NCBI RefSeq assembly: GCF_023278565.1
Contig: NC_064673.1
Location: forward strand, 3,968,001 to 4,032,000
Source: Colletotrichum lupini
Lineage: Eukaryota > Ascomycota > Sordariomycetes > Glomerellales > Glomerellaceae
Direction: 5' to 3'
Length of the DNA: 64,000 nucleotides
Below the pieces are notes generated by a model. It saw nothing but the letters and a program-made list of their open reading frames with translations, was not told where the DNA came from and did no database searches. Of the stretch, positions 22,601-36,250 are shown in pieces (the first letter of the stretch is position 1; the number at the start of each line of letters is the position of its first letter). The translations under genes were made by a program, and so were the position numbers.

Positions 22601-24300
22601 ATTAAGGGTAATAACGAGGTAAGAGCTAAGGATAAGGGCTCGCTATTATTTAATAAGCTTTTATTTTAAGAGATTATTAATCGTAGTTATTTAAAAGCTT
22701 TATATTACGAGGATATCCTATTTATAATCGTTTAGTACTTTATAATAAGTATACTTATATTAATAATAGCGATTAAGTTCGTTTATTATAAAAGAATAAA
22801 TAATAAACCGAAGCTATATATTAATAACCTTTTATATACATACCGAGGGCTAATAAGTTATAGGACTATTTTCTATTTAATTTTAACTAAAAAGCTTATT
22901 TTTTATATAATTAGTATTATTATTACTCTAGCTCTTTATAACTACGCCTTTAACGCTATAAGTTTAACGTTCGTATCCTAAATATTATAAGCCTAAATAC
23001 GAGGTCCTACTTAGTATACCCCGCTACGTTAAAAAGTATTTATACTTAAGACTCCCGTTTTTTAATATATTTATAATATATAGCTAGTAATAGACGAGGC
23101 TATATTATACTCTAAGTTACGGGATAATATAGGCTAGTAAAGTCTTAACGCTAGCTTTAAAAAGCGTTAGACTTTACGCTTTATGTAAAAAAAAGTAATA
23201 AATATAGCGAACGGTTAGTTAAGCTATAATCTATTTATTATAACTAAACTAATAAGTAATCCTAAAAAATATTCCTAACGCCGTACGTAATTAGATAATA
23301 TACTACGATCCTAAATTTATAACCTTTTATAATACTTATATTAATTAAAATATTAACTTCGACTTATAAAATATATTTTTAAAAAAGGATATTAAAAACT
23401 AAATATATAAACTATTTATATACGTTAGCTTAATACGTAACCCTCGCGCTATAAATAATATAGTTCTTATAAAACTTTAAAATAACTTAAAACCTAATCG
23501 CACTATTATTAAAATATAATAACGCCGGGTAGAACTTAAAAACGGCTAATATTATATAAAAAATAAGGATAAAAAGATTAAGATCTATATACTTATTAAC
23601 TAAATCCGCTTAATAAAAGCTTAATACGATTTATATATTATTAAAGAATATTACGATTACTATTTCTATAACTATCCTATATAGGATATCGAGGTATAAG
23701 CCTATAATAAAGAGTAAGAAGAGTATATAAAGCTAGAAATCGACCTACGGATTCCTAAATATAGGCATCTCGCCAAGATTTTATACTATTAATTTAATAA
23801 TTAAATATAAAACGATATATTATAATAAAAGATCGAGGCTATAAACTTAATAATAGTTTTATATAATAAAAAAGAATTAGCTAAATAGGATCGCCTTTAG
23901 CTACGGGCTCGCGCAGAACTACTTATTATAAAAAATATTTATTTATTAATAACGGTTCTTTTTATTTTAAATACGAAATAATATCTTATTTATATTAGTA
24001 ATAAGTAGCTTCTTTTAGAAAAGCGGACTTTTAAGTACTATTAGATAATAATTAGGAATAAATATTTTAATAACTAATACTTTAAAAAACGAGAGCGTAT
24101 TATAATAAACGGCGGGGTTATTTAATATAACTATCCTTAGTATCGGGATAAGCTACGCTTTTAAAAAATAGAATTATTAAATACTTTTTAGAATTATATA
24201 TAAGTTAAGTATAGGGTTTTATTTAGGACTATAGTCTAGGTTATATAAAGACGTAAGAATAAAGTACGTTATAAATAAATAAAATAAGGGTTTATTTAAA
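22600..24300 (+). pseudogene. DUF3435 tyrosine-recombinase relic, copy A
   Basis: Read on the plus strand while allowing C-to-T and G-to-A decay, the order of motifs is that of DUF3435 proteins, a tyrosine-recombinase family: LYYEDILFIIV (22,700-22,732; family LRYEDI..MVVRH), IKFVYYKRINNKPK (22,766-22,807; family HHKGADNKPKP), KLIFYIISIIITLALYNYAF (about 22,889-22,950; family RLIFCPIS.I.ALALHD.AF), YSKLRDNIG (23,107-23,133), and a C-terminal part with an FNN(Q)xLKKRER segment and YNYP-stop-Y, which restores to a CNHPxC zinc-binding motif (about 24,040-24,140). Many stops interrupt it, so it is dead. The family includes the 'captain' recombinases of Starship giant transposons. It is the first recognisable gene inside the AT-rich block and points inward. 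Confidence 0.85.
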
Positions 24301-25310
24301 AATTAGTTTAATAATAAATATATATTGAAGTAATTAAATAGTACTAAAACGTATTATTTAATTAGAAGCTTAACCGCGCTATTTATAAAAACTAAACCTT
24401 AGTAATATTATAGTACTCTTATAATAAATAGAATCTATAGTTATAAACTATTTATTATAAATTAACCCTTAGGATATAAAAGAGAGTATTATAATAAGCT
24501 ATTAAGTTAATAATTATTATTTTATTATATAATAATAAAAAGTGCGTTATTAATACGAGATTAGTTCTACTACTTCTATTAGTAATCTTTACTTATAATT
24601 TATAACTTTATAGATTTAATAATTCTACTATCTTTATATTATTAATAAGCTCTCTTACTTTTTTATTATTAGCCCTTTTCCCTCTTTTAGTAATTTTATT
24701 AACTTTAGTTTAATTCTATTAGCTCTAGGGGATTTTATTAATTATTGTAAAGTTTTAAATAAGTTCTACTACCTTAGCCACTTTAACTTCTTTTTTTTAT
24801 TTAATTTAAGAATTTTATTAAAGTTTTCTACCGCCCCTTAATTTTACTTAATAAAGTTCTATTACTTAGAGCCTATTTAAGTTTTTATCGTATTTTTATT
24901 ATCCTATTATTTATTTACTTATAATATCTATTATTCGTCGTTAGGCTACGATATAAGGCCTATAATATTAGTATAATATAATACTATCCCCCTAAAGTAT
25001 ATTTATTAAATAAAAACTATTAGGTCTTATTTATTAAAAAAGGGTAAGAGAGTTTTTACTTAGCTAAGTTTAAGCCGGGTTTTATCTCGTATCTACCTAT
25101 TATTACTAGTTCTTATATACTATATAATATAATTTATTATAGCATCCCTCTAACGCGATTATTAACTTAGTATTATAGTTTATTACCGACTAGATAGAAG
25201 TTCTATCCCTTATTATATTAACTTTAAAGGGGTCTTTATAATAGACGCGGTCGATTTAAAGATAGTATTTAAATACTAAATAGTATAAAAAAGAAAGTAG
25301 ATTAGCTAAT
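24300..25310. other. Unidentified RIP-mutated spacer
   Basis: About 1 kb between DUF3435 copy A and repeat copy C. The minus strand of 24,590-24,890 reads as a lysine-, alanine- and threonine-type low-complexity coding trace; nothing more can be named. Confidence 0.4.
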
Positions 25311-28060
25311 AGGATAGGCCTAGTTACGTCGCTAAGTAACTAACCTATTTAATAAAAAGTATCTAAAAAGAAGAAGCGATATTTATATAAATTACGTACG
25401 CCTTATAATAAAGCTATATAAAAGTTTATTAACGCACGAGCTATATATCTTACCGATCTTATATAATAATAATATTACTATTTTACTTACGTATATCTAT
25501 CGGCGCTTTTCTTATATTAAATAAATAAAGAGATTACTTTATAACTTTATAATATTAAAAAACTATAAAATTAGAAATCCGATAACCTTAGATAAAGCTA
25601 TTAAAGCTAATTAAGTACTAGTATATTATAGCTAATTATTAATTAAAAGAAGGGGGCTATTTTATTTTAAGTAATATAATATAATAAGAGTTCCTTATAA
25701 ATAGATTTTGCCTATAGTCGGGCCTAGTACTAGGTCTATATATATTAAGGTCTTATACTCTATTATTTAGCTAAGGAAGACGATTAGTAATTTAGTTAGT
25801 AAGGACGAGATTAAGGGGAGGTTAATATATAGTATATAATAAAATAATAAATAGGTTACGAGAGGGGAGGCGGTATTATTAACTTTAAAAACTACGATAA
25901 CGTAATAATAAGTATATAAGTAGAGCAGTTATTTTAAAATATAATAAGTAATTCTAGTTACTAGTTTTTTAAAAAAAAGAACTAAAAGACGTGAGGATAG
26001 TAATAAATTAGAAATTAGTCTATTATAATAATAAGTTTAAAAATAAAATAGTATTATTATAACTATATTCCTTTACTAAATAGCTATATTCTAGTACTTA
26101 ATAGCTATGCACTCTACTTTTATTTTAAACTTCGCTACGAGATTTTTTTTCTATATAATTTAGTAGCGACCTCTTTATTAAAACTAAGTAGCCTTTTTTT
26201 TTTTTAAATATTAACCTAAGGGATAGCTTTAAAAAACGGTAATCTAATTAAATATACTAACTCAGCTCTAGATTTAGGAAAATAGTACTTAGAAAAAGAC
26301 GTATATTTATAATATTTATTTTTAAAATAAACTTAAACGTATACGTCGGCTCTATATTATCGTTATATTTACTTATAACGTTATATAATATTTTTAACCG
26401 CTTTATTATAGTTCTTATTAGTTCTATCCCTTTTTTTTAGTATTTATTAATAAGAAGCTATAATAGTTTATTAAATAATACGGACTACGATAAGCACTAG
26501 CTAAGTTCTAAGTATATAAGTAAAATAGTAACTCTATTGTATTATAATAATAAAATTAAGGTTTTTAATATAGTTTATATAATATAATATTATATTATAT
26601 TATATAATAATAAGTAAGTTATCGTTTTACTCTTTTTAATATATCCCTTTTTAAATAAATATATTATATAAATATACGAGGTATATATAATAATAGAGTT
26701 ATTTTTAAGCCTATTTTACGGTCGTTAATATCCTAGGCTTTTATTATAACTATCTTATAAGAGTAATTAGATTAGCTTTTATTCTATTTATTTATAAGAA
26801 ATTTAGATATAAGTAAGCCTAACTTCTAAGTTCTAATAGCTATTTAAGAAGTTAATTTTAAAGCTAGAACCGTTAGCTTAGGACGGGAGGTATATACTAA
26901 ATAGGGATCGACGCTTTATTATTAAATAAGTAAGTATATAACTTTTAGCTTTAGAAATATTAAACGTGTATATAGAAGAGCGTGTATATAGAAGAGGAGT
27001 AATATATACTTATAACTATATATAGCTATTAATATTATTAACTAGATTTATATTTAGCTACTTATACTTCTTACCCCGGTCGTTTTAAAAAAACGATCTT
27101 ATTTAAGGGCTATATATATTATATAATAAAGTATAAGAATATAATTCGATAATATAGTACGTAAAAATAGCTATAAACTAATATAAATAAGCGAAAGGTA
27201 TATAGGATAGTGCATAATCTAGTACTAGTACTTAAATATAAATTAAATAATTAAAAAATCGTATTTTATTAATAAATCCGCTATAAATTATAAATAGAAA
27301 TTCTTATTTAATAAGCGTATATTATATTAAATATATAAAATACTTCTATATATATATTTTATAATAATATCCGGTATTATATATATAACGGCTATAATAC
27401 CCTTATATAATAAGTAAGTCTAGTTTAAAAATTCCGTACTTAAAAAACGTTACGCTAAGACTATTTAAATTCTATTTAAAAAACTTAATAATAATCGTAT
27501 TATCGTAGCTAGCTATTTTAAGATAAAGCGACCGTTTTTTAAAAGCTTTTTTATAAACGTATACTATTTTATATAAAGATATTACTTTATTCCTTTTATT
27601 TAGTTAATACCGAGCCGCTATAAAATAAGCGGTCTTAATTTTAATTATAATATCTAGGGACGTTATCCTAAGTATAGAGCTTATTTCTTAACGCGGATCG
27701 TTTTATAAAAGGCCCTTTTTTTATTTAGTATTATTACTCTCTTCGTTAGAGTCGTAGCTTAGAAAAGTAAATATATAAATTTATAAAAAATACCCTCTTA
27801 AAGACGCTTTACTTAATAAGGTATTTTTTAAAAATAAGAATACTAAATATAGCTCTAAACGTATAATAGTTATAAATAATTCTATTATACTAAACATTTA
27901 TTATAAAATATTTAAATTACGTATTATAAATATACTAAGTAAATAAATTTATTATAACGTAACGCCCTATTACTTAAAAAGATCTCTTTTAAGCGTATTT
28001 ATCTCTTGGGCGCGGAGGGTCTTAAGTTAATAAATAAACTAAATTAAGAAAAAATACCGT
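25310..28060. repeat. Unidentified 2.8-kb repeat, copy C (heavily mutated)
   Basis: Collinear, in the same orientation, with 45,050-47,930. Shared landmarks are TTAACGCACGAGCTATATA (25,430 and 45,188), TATATAATATTTTTAACCG (26,382 and 45,950) and the AATAATCGT..T...GCTAGCTATTTT region (27,490 and 47,320). No protein family could be recognised. Compared with copy D it has extra TpG-to-TpA and CpA-to-TpA changes, so it carries more RIP. Confidence 0.85.
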
Positions 28061-29215
28061 TGTTATATAGCTAAAAACTAATTCGGCTATACTTTAAAAT
28101 TAATACCCCGGCTACTAAAGGGCTAAAACTAAATATAAACGTTATTTAAGTAGTAGTTTATAAGGGTTAGCTTTAGTTTAGTTTATAAAAAAAGCGTCTA
28201 AATAAGTAAATAGTATATAATTAGAAATTCTAACTAGAATCAGCGCTCTATAATAACTAAAACAAATATTAAAAAGGGTCCCTAGCTTATAAATAATATC
28301 CTTATTATAATAGGGGGTTCTTATCCTAGTTATTAAAAACGACCTATTATAATAAAATAGTAATAGCTTTCTAACTAAGTAAAAAATAGACTTTATAAAA
28401 AAAACACGTTCCTATATATATAAAAAGGCCTCTAATTACGTTATTAAGAATATTTACCTCTAGTTCCTAAGTATTAACGCTAGTTATTTAAAAAAGCCTA
28501 GCGTAGAGTTCGCTAATAAGTAATATAATAATATACGTAAATATATTTTTATAATAATAGATTTTTATTTTTAAAAAGTTAGTTACGTCTCTCGGATACT
28601 AAAAGTACTCGAGGTTACGGGCGATATTTATAGCTTTTATTAACTTTATAATTAATAATTATTAATAATAAACTAAGATAGGTTTAGTATTTAAAATAAA
28701 TATAAAAACTATTTAAACGTCCGATTTCTAAGCTAACCCCTACCGTAGCTATAAGAGCTCTTCTAAATAACTTAATATTTTAGTTTTATAAAGTTATTTT
28801 TAGCTTATACTTAAATAAGCTAGAAATAAAAAGTATTATAGCGCCTAAGTAGTAGAAGTTAAGAACGTTCTTAGATTAGAGTATTAATTACGGGCCTATA
28901 ATATATAAATAAAATAGTTCTAGCGTAGAGAGCTATCCCTTAGAATAGGATATCGATTCTTATATTAAATATAAAGCCGATAAGTTTAACTAAGTAATTA
29001 CTTTATAGTTTTATAATACCGCACTATTTATTATAAGCTACGTCGTTTTACTTAAAATTATTAATATTACTTAGTATAAAACCTATTTTTATAAAGCCGA
29101 TCTCCCTAAACGTAGCGTAGTATATTTTTAATTATAACGAACTTTATATTTAATTTAAGTTTATATAATACTCGCGCGCTTAGTATTCGTTTTTTAATCT
29201 TAAGTTTTATTAAAG
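28060..29215. other. Unidentified RIP-mutated stretch upstream of ankyrin repeats
   Basis: Plus-strand frames are broken everywhere. Since it directly precedes the ankyrin repeats in the same orientation, it may hold the N-terminal part of that gene, but no domain could be recognised. Confidence 0.3.
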
Positions 29216-30400
29216 TAATATTAAATCGGGGTAAAACTCCGCTATTTTTATTATTATTATTAATTATATAAATACGTAAATAGGCCTTACTACGCTCTAA
29301 TATACTTACCGAGCCGGCGCTAATTATAATAGACCGGTTATTATATATATAACCGAGACGTATTAACATAGCCCTTTTTTTATTACGGCCCTCTATTTAG
29401 CCGCTTTAAAAAGTTATTTTAACATTATCTCGTTTTTTTTTAATTATAATACCGATATTAACAGGGCCCCGGACTATAAGCTACGTACTCCTATCTTTTT
29501 ATTTTTATTAAATAGAGATATTAAAACGTTTATAATTCTCTTTTAGCGGGGCGCACGGCTTAAGTTTTTAAAATTTAAAATTAACGCCCTTTATTAAATA
29601 GCCGCTACCGGGCTTATTAAAGTAATTACGTATTTTATTAATAAGAAGTAAATAAATATAAACGAGGCTAATAAAAACGGAAATACGTTATTAATTTACT
29701 CCCTATTATTATTATTATTAAATATAATTATAAGTTACTTAGCGCGGTTCGGTATAAATATAAACTAACTTATAATAATTAATATATAGCGCATAATAGC
29801 CCTTAATATAGTATATAAAAATAGTATATTTATTACTACTTTAGTATTATTAAAGGCCAGAGCGGACGCTATAAGCAAGCTAAATATTTTAATTAAGGGG
29901 GCCGACCCGGCGCTCTATATTTTTAAATAGGACCTGCTTAAGCTAACCCTCCTAGCCGGGGTTAGAGAAATAGCTAGTAAGACGGCCGTAGTAAAAAAAT
30001 ACTTTATTAATCTTTTTATTAAGTCGGGTATTAACTTAAATATAATAATATATATATTAGCTTATAATAACTAAATAAGGCCTCTCTTATTAAAACTCGT
30101 ATAAACGTAACGTTATTAAAAAGCTAAGATATTACTTTTTTAAAAACTTTTAAAAATTAATAAGTATAATTTATATAGCGCGACGAGTCTTAATTATACG
30201 CTTTTTATATATTATAAAAACCTTATAATAGCGTCGGTCTTATTATAATATAGCGCTAGGATAAATAATATAATATTATTTAATATTATTAATAAGCTAG
30301 CGTAGCTTATAAACGTATAAGACTACTAGAGTATAATTAGCTTATTAACGTAAAAACCGAAGTTATTAAAAATATTTTACGTATTATATTCGTACTATTT
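29215..30400 (+). pseudogene. Ankyrin-repeat gene relic
   Basis: Several consecutive segments on the plus strand have ankyrin spacing and signature residues once RIP changes are allowed for: RGKTPLFLLLLL (about 29,227), DINRAPDYKLRTPIFLFLLN followed by RGARL (about 29,455-29,555), an NALY..AATGLIKVITYFIN segment (about 29,585), NKNGNTLLI, LNILIKGADPAL (about 29,884) and YFINLFIKSGINLNI (about 30,000). These match the family pattern G-x-TPL-x-A...G-h-x-E-h-h-x-h-L...GAD. At least five repeats remain; stops at TAA/TAG break all of them. Ankyrin tails are common in fungal NLR-like and transcription-linked proteins; no N-terminal effector domain was recognised. It appears to be a host-type gene that was duplicated or carried into the repeat block and then mutated. 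Confidence 0.65.
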
Positions 30401-33400
30401 TTAAGTAACGTTTCGGAGTAATAACGCTACCGTATTATAGTTTTTATAAAAGTTACTAAGAGTAATTATATAACTCGTTACGGAAATACTAAAAAACGGT
30501 ATTAGTTTAATAAAAACGGGCGTTTTATATATACTATAAAATGCAAAAGAGAGCTAGCCCGGGCCGGTAATTATAAGAGTTTTTTAATTAAAAAAAAAGA
30601 GTACCCCGCAGAAATAATATTAGTATAGTAAGCTAAGATAGTTAGGGGAGGAATATAGAGCTATTAATAAAATAAATATAGTATTAAGAGCGAAAGGTAT
30701 AAAATTATAATAATAATTTCTAACGAACTAGTCCTTTGCGATATATTATTAATAAGGCCTAGTTAGTAATATTAGTATTTAAGTAAATAGCTATATTTAG
30801 TAAATATAAAATAACTCCTTAATAAAAGAATACGGTACGGTACATAGCTTAAGAAGGAGTTTACTACTTTAGATAGTATTTATTTTAATTAAATATTAAA
30901 TATTTTATAATTACGTAAGTATATAAGTTCTATAGTCTTATATTTTTAATAAGCTAACGTTTATATCGGTTTTATCGTTTTTAAGTATACGACTATAGTC
31001 TACTTAATTAATTTAAATAACATAAAATCTATACTTAATCTAGTCGTCCCTCCTTTAGATTATTTAATAATATAGCTCTTTAAGGATTTATTCTTTAATA
31101 AATATAAACTTAATATAAGAGAGGAGGCTATTCGATCCGCAAAGAATAAACATAGCCTTATAAAAGCTCGTATTAATATATATAAGTTTAACCGTAGCGT
31201 ACGTATTATTAATAGTATTTATTAATATAATAAAACTAGCACCGACCCTATAACGTCCGACGATATATTTATAATATACCTAAATACTAATTATATAATA
31301 CTTAATACGCTATATATATATAAAGGGTATAATAGCCTTAAATAAGAAGCTAATAATAAACGTAACGTAACTATATTAAGTTCTGCCGTAGTTATATTAA
31401 TATAGAGATTATAAAAACTAAATAGCCTATAGCTAATTTTATGAATATTAATAATAACGTAAAGGTAGTATTAGAGATACGTATTCGTTTTAGAATAAAT
31501 ATAGCGGAGCTCTTAAAAACCTTTTTATAAAATAGTTATAAAAAGAGTAGGAATAGGACCGGGGGGGGGGGGGGGGTATATCCGCTCGTTACGAAGGTCG
31601 TATTAATTAAAAATAGCGCTAATAAAAACTAGCTAAGTTAGCTTTTTTATAATAAAAAGTCTATTTTTCTAACTTCTATATACTTAAAGCTATATAAACT
31701 ATAAGGACGTAGTATTATATTTAAGTCCCGCTATTTAGAGCTATAGTATTAATAATAGTCCGGGTTTAGGGCCCGAAATAGGGCGTTTATTAGTAAAAAG
31801 AGTAAATATATTTAACTCCGAGACGTAAAAGTATATAAGTACGGCTCTATAATACTAAAAAATATATATCTAATTACGTACTTATATAAGTTTAGGGTAC
31901 TTACCGAGGGCCGCTATTTATAACCTAACTTCTCGTTATTAATTTTTAATAAATTTACTCCCCTAAAAAGATTATTATATACTTAAAGTACTGCGCATTT
32001 TAAAATATATTTACGTTAATATAAAAATATAGCAGGGCTTAATAATCTATATAACCTAGTCCTTATACCTCGAAGTAATTGAAGTTATTTATATTATTAT
32101 AAATAGCGCGTATATATTTTATAATATAGTTATAAATATCCATAATACCCTTAAATAGGACTAGCTAAATAATTATTAAACTTTATAAGTTTTTAAAAAT
32201 AGACAGTATATTAATATATAATAAGAATACGTCGAGCGACCCCGAATAAATAACGCTACTTAGGTATCCTATCTTTAATATATTATAAGCTATTACGAAA
32301 TTAATAATAATAATAATTTATATATTATTAAATAGGACGGCTATGCGTATTTAATATAAAAAAGCGAAGAGGACCTTTTTAATTATAACTAGTTAATAAC
32401 TAAGTATAATAAGACTTATTATTATACGCCGCGCTTTTAAAATTATTATAAATAAAACGAGTAGAACGGACGAAGTTATTAAAAAGCGGGCCGAGTCGCG
32501 CTATTTATTAATTTATAACTAATTAATATAGTTTTAATAATAAAGATCTAAGTCGGAAATAGAGCAAGCTTTCTTCGCTTTAAGCTATCGATTTACTTAT
32601 ATTATTATATAGAGCGTTTAAATATAATATATTATTTTTTATATTTTTAAGGTTACTAATCTAGCTCTAATATACCTAAAGGTAGCTAAATAAGTAAATT
32701 TAAAAGAGCTCTTTTTTATATATATACTTAATAAGAGAGTAGTTTTTAAATAATAAAACGATTTATTAATTTAGTAATAGCTTTAACGAGAGCTCTTAAT
32801 AAAAGAACTATAAATATAAGCTAAATATTAATATTCTAATACTTAATATAAATACTATTTAATAATAGCATTTTTATTTTTAAAGCGTTACTAATTAACT
32901 ATAATATCCCCAGAGACTTTATATTCTTTTAATATTATAAATAAATAGGTTTTTTTATATCGACTTATATAAAGAGGCCTTAGTTAGCGCTTCTTATATC
33001 TAGCCCCTAAAAAACGTTTTGCTATACGCCGGTTTTAAAGTTATTATTAAAGTAATTTTAATACTACGTTATTAATAATAACCGACCTTTATTTTATTAA
33101 TTTATAATAGAGGCTCGCTTAGTTTTATACGCTATATTTTATAATAAAAAACGCTAAACACGGCGTCCTACGGAAACTACTAAAGTAAAAGTTACTTTTA
33201 ATATATATTTTATTATTAATATAAATAAAAAGGTAGAATGCGAAGACTTTAGTAAAGCTAATTAGCCCGGTATAAAACCTCTTTAGTTTATTTAATATAT
33301 AGACTTAGATAATATAGTAACCGGTTATTTTTTAATTAAAAATATATTAAAAAGGTTCTAAATTAATAATAAAAATAAGAATATAGCTACGAGCGCGGGA

Positions 33401-34600
33401 TAGAAAATAAGAGTATTAATATAAATACTAAGGTTATATTATAACGGGGTATAGCGTATATAAATAAATATAAAAAGTAGATTATAATAGCTTATATTTA
33501 GTTAAAACGAATAAAAATAAAAATAAGGTCTATAAACGGAGTAAAACTTATTAGAGGATATACGTAAAAAACGTTTCGTAAAGTATTAATACTATTCCTA
33601 GTTCGTATGGGATATTAAGTTTAAAAACTACTTATAAATTTAAAAAATCGCTTTAATATAAAAGGGAAGGGATTTTTAAATCGCGGCTCTTTAAAGTATT
33701 TAGTTATTAATTATAATCTTATTTTAAATTTAGATACTACTACTTATATAATATAATATAGTATAGAACCGTACGTAAATAAAATATAAAATAAAGCTTC
33801 TTAACTATTTAAAGCGGTTATTTACTTAGGAAAGGTCGATAATAACCTAAAACTCTCCTTAATTATACCTTAATCGCCGCCGTTTTTTAAATTAAATCCT
33901 TATTACGAAATAGGCTAATTATTAAAGCCGTAGACCTATAAGTAGAGCGGTTCGTTTATTATAATATAAGTAGAGTTAGTAATATTTATTAAGTATTTAT
34001 TTATATATCCGGTTTTAAAATACGTACTCTCTATATAATAGCCGCTCGGTATATTATACTCTATTAGCTTTAATAAATAATTACTATATCTAATATACTA
34101 TTTATAATAATAATTATAAGCTAAATAGAAGAAGGCCCGGTCCTAGTTACTTAAAGTAAGAGCGTTAAAATATTATTAATTATATAGTAATCTAAGAACA
34201 TAAGGACTTAGATATATTAATAATTATCTATTACTTTAGCTTATCCGGGTTAACTTATTTTATAAATATAATATATAAATAAATAGGGTATAACTTAGCT
34301 AAATAGCCGGCAGGACCCTTATTATTATAATTACTAAATATTTATTTTTAAAATAGTAGCGTACTTAGCTAGCTAGTTATTACTAGCTCTTTTATTATAC
34401 TAGCGCCCGGCCCGCTAAAGTCGTATATATTAAAAAGAAAAAACCTAAAAATAAAAGCACGGACGAGATTTTTAAGCTCTAAGGCGTTAATTCCCTTAAT
34501 TTTAAGTATAATAAAGACGTAGAGAACGTAAATTATAATAATTAATTATTATAAAATAAAAACACCCTTCTTTTTAATAGATTACTAATATAAGAAATAG
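30400..34600. other. Unidentified RIP-mutated DNA
   Basis: About 4.2 kb without any recognisable motif; it contains one intact 16-G run at 31,561-31,576. The lack of CpA/TpG shows that it was itself duplicated or lay next to duplicated DNA when RIP acted. Confidence 0.4.
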
Positions 34601-36250
34601 CCGGGCGGGGACGTCCGAAAGCCTTATATTATAAAGATATACCTATAATAATTATTCGCTATTTAGTAATAGGACGAGCTATATTAGTAATAGTTATTAA
34701 GTTTATTTATTATAAAAGAGCTAATAATAAGCTAAGACCATAAGTATATATAGCGCCGCGGCTCTAATCGCTTTAAGTACTTTTTATATTAACTATAAAT
34801 AAGACTATCTTTTTCTTTACGCTTATAAAAAGGCTTATTTTTTATACTATTAGTACTATTATCGCTCTAGCGCTCTATAACTAGGCTTTTAACGTAATAA
34901 GCCTAATAAATATAACTTAAGTACTAAGAATAAAAGTTAGGGGTTTAGTTTAGTTTATAGCTTTATAATAGAAATAGTTAATATTTAAAATTCTAATTTT
35001 TCGAAAGTTTAATAATAGTGCGTTAGCCGTTAACGAGGCTATAAGTTATTCTAAATTACGAGATAATATAGGCCGATAGAGCCTTAATATAGGTTTTAAA
35101 AAGGCCTAGACACTACGGTTTGCTTAAAAAGGGGTAGTAAATATAGTAAATAATAGGTTAAGGTAAATAGTATTTATAAGGACTTTAAATATTTAAAGCT
35201 TTAATTTTAAAGAATACGTTTAATACTATATATAACTAAATAATACGCTACGATCCTAAGTTCGCTACGTTTTAAAGCGTATACCTTACCGAGAACGTCT
35301 AGTTTAACTTTTAAAATACCTTTTTAAAAAAAGAAACTAAGGAGTAAATATATAAAATATTTATATATATTAGCCTTACGCGCGATCCCTAGGTAATAAG
35401 AAATATAGTCCCTAAGGAGGTCTAAGAGAACTTACTTCTTAATCCAGAAATTATAGAGCTAGAGTAATAGTAATAAGAGTTAAAGGATAGTTAATACTAA
35501 ATATAAAATAAAGAGAACGAAACCGAAATCCGTAAGCTAACCGAGGAGATACGTATAAAGCGGGATTAACGTAATAAGAGTATTATAAAAAAGTATTTCG
35601 AATATTATTTTTATAACTACTTAATATAAAATATCGAGAGGTAAGCGAATGGTAAAGAAAACGAGGAGTATATTAAACTAAATATTAACCTCTAGATCCC
35701 TAAGCGTACTAAACTAGCCCATATCCTCTATTACTAACTAGCCGACTACTTTTATAATAAACTTATAGAGCTTTAGATTAACGCTATCGATTTAATAATT
35801 ATATTTTATAATAAAAGAGAAATAGTTAAATAAAACCGTATTTATACTTATTTTTAACCTAAGCTAACTATTAAAAAGACTCCTTAACCTAAGCCCTTTT
35901 TATTACTCCTTAATCCGAATTAGTACCCTAATTATATTAAAAATTATAAGCTTTTACTAATAAAACGGACGTTTAAGTATTACCGGCTAGCGGTTAAAAA
36001 TAACTACTTTAATAACTAATATTTAATAAAACGAGAGCGTACTATATAATATAGTAATCTTATTTAATATAACTATCCTTAATACTAAAATAACCCGAAT
36101 TTCGTAATACTAAATACGTTTAGATAGCATATATAGATTCTTTATAACGTTTTATTAAAGATATTAAGCTAAGTTAAATAAAAACGATTAAAAAAAGTAA
36201 AGCGTAAACGGATAGCTAAAAGGATATAAGGCTAGGCCTAGTTTAGATTA
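34600..36250 (+). pseudogene. DUF3435 tyrosine-recombinase relic, copy B
   Basis: Same motif order as copy A at a constant offset of about 11.94 kb: LYYKDIPIIIIRYLVIGRAI (34,623 onward), VIKFIYYKRANNK (about 34,695), KRLIFYTISTIIALALYN (34,826 onward), YSKLRDNIGR (about 35,045) and GFKKA before the conserved R-x-A-x-NA-x-NG position. The C-terminal YNYP-stop-Y restores to CNHPQC (about 36,070). Stops are at former Gln and Trp codons. Copy B keeps several family residues that copy A has lost, so the two were independent targets of RIP. Being a second copy in the same orientation shows that this recombinase family was repeated in this genome. Confidence 0.85.

Noticed and set aside
29106..29369. 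An 87-codon minus-strand open frame inside the AT-rich block
   Set aside because: It is Ile/Asn/Tyr-rich as expected from AT-rich DNA, has no conserved motif, and lies opposite the plus-strand ankyrin trace, which explains the preserved texture better.
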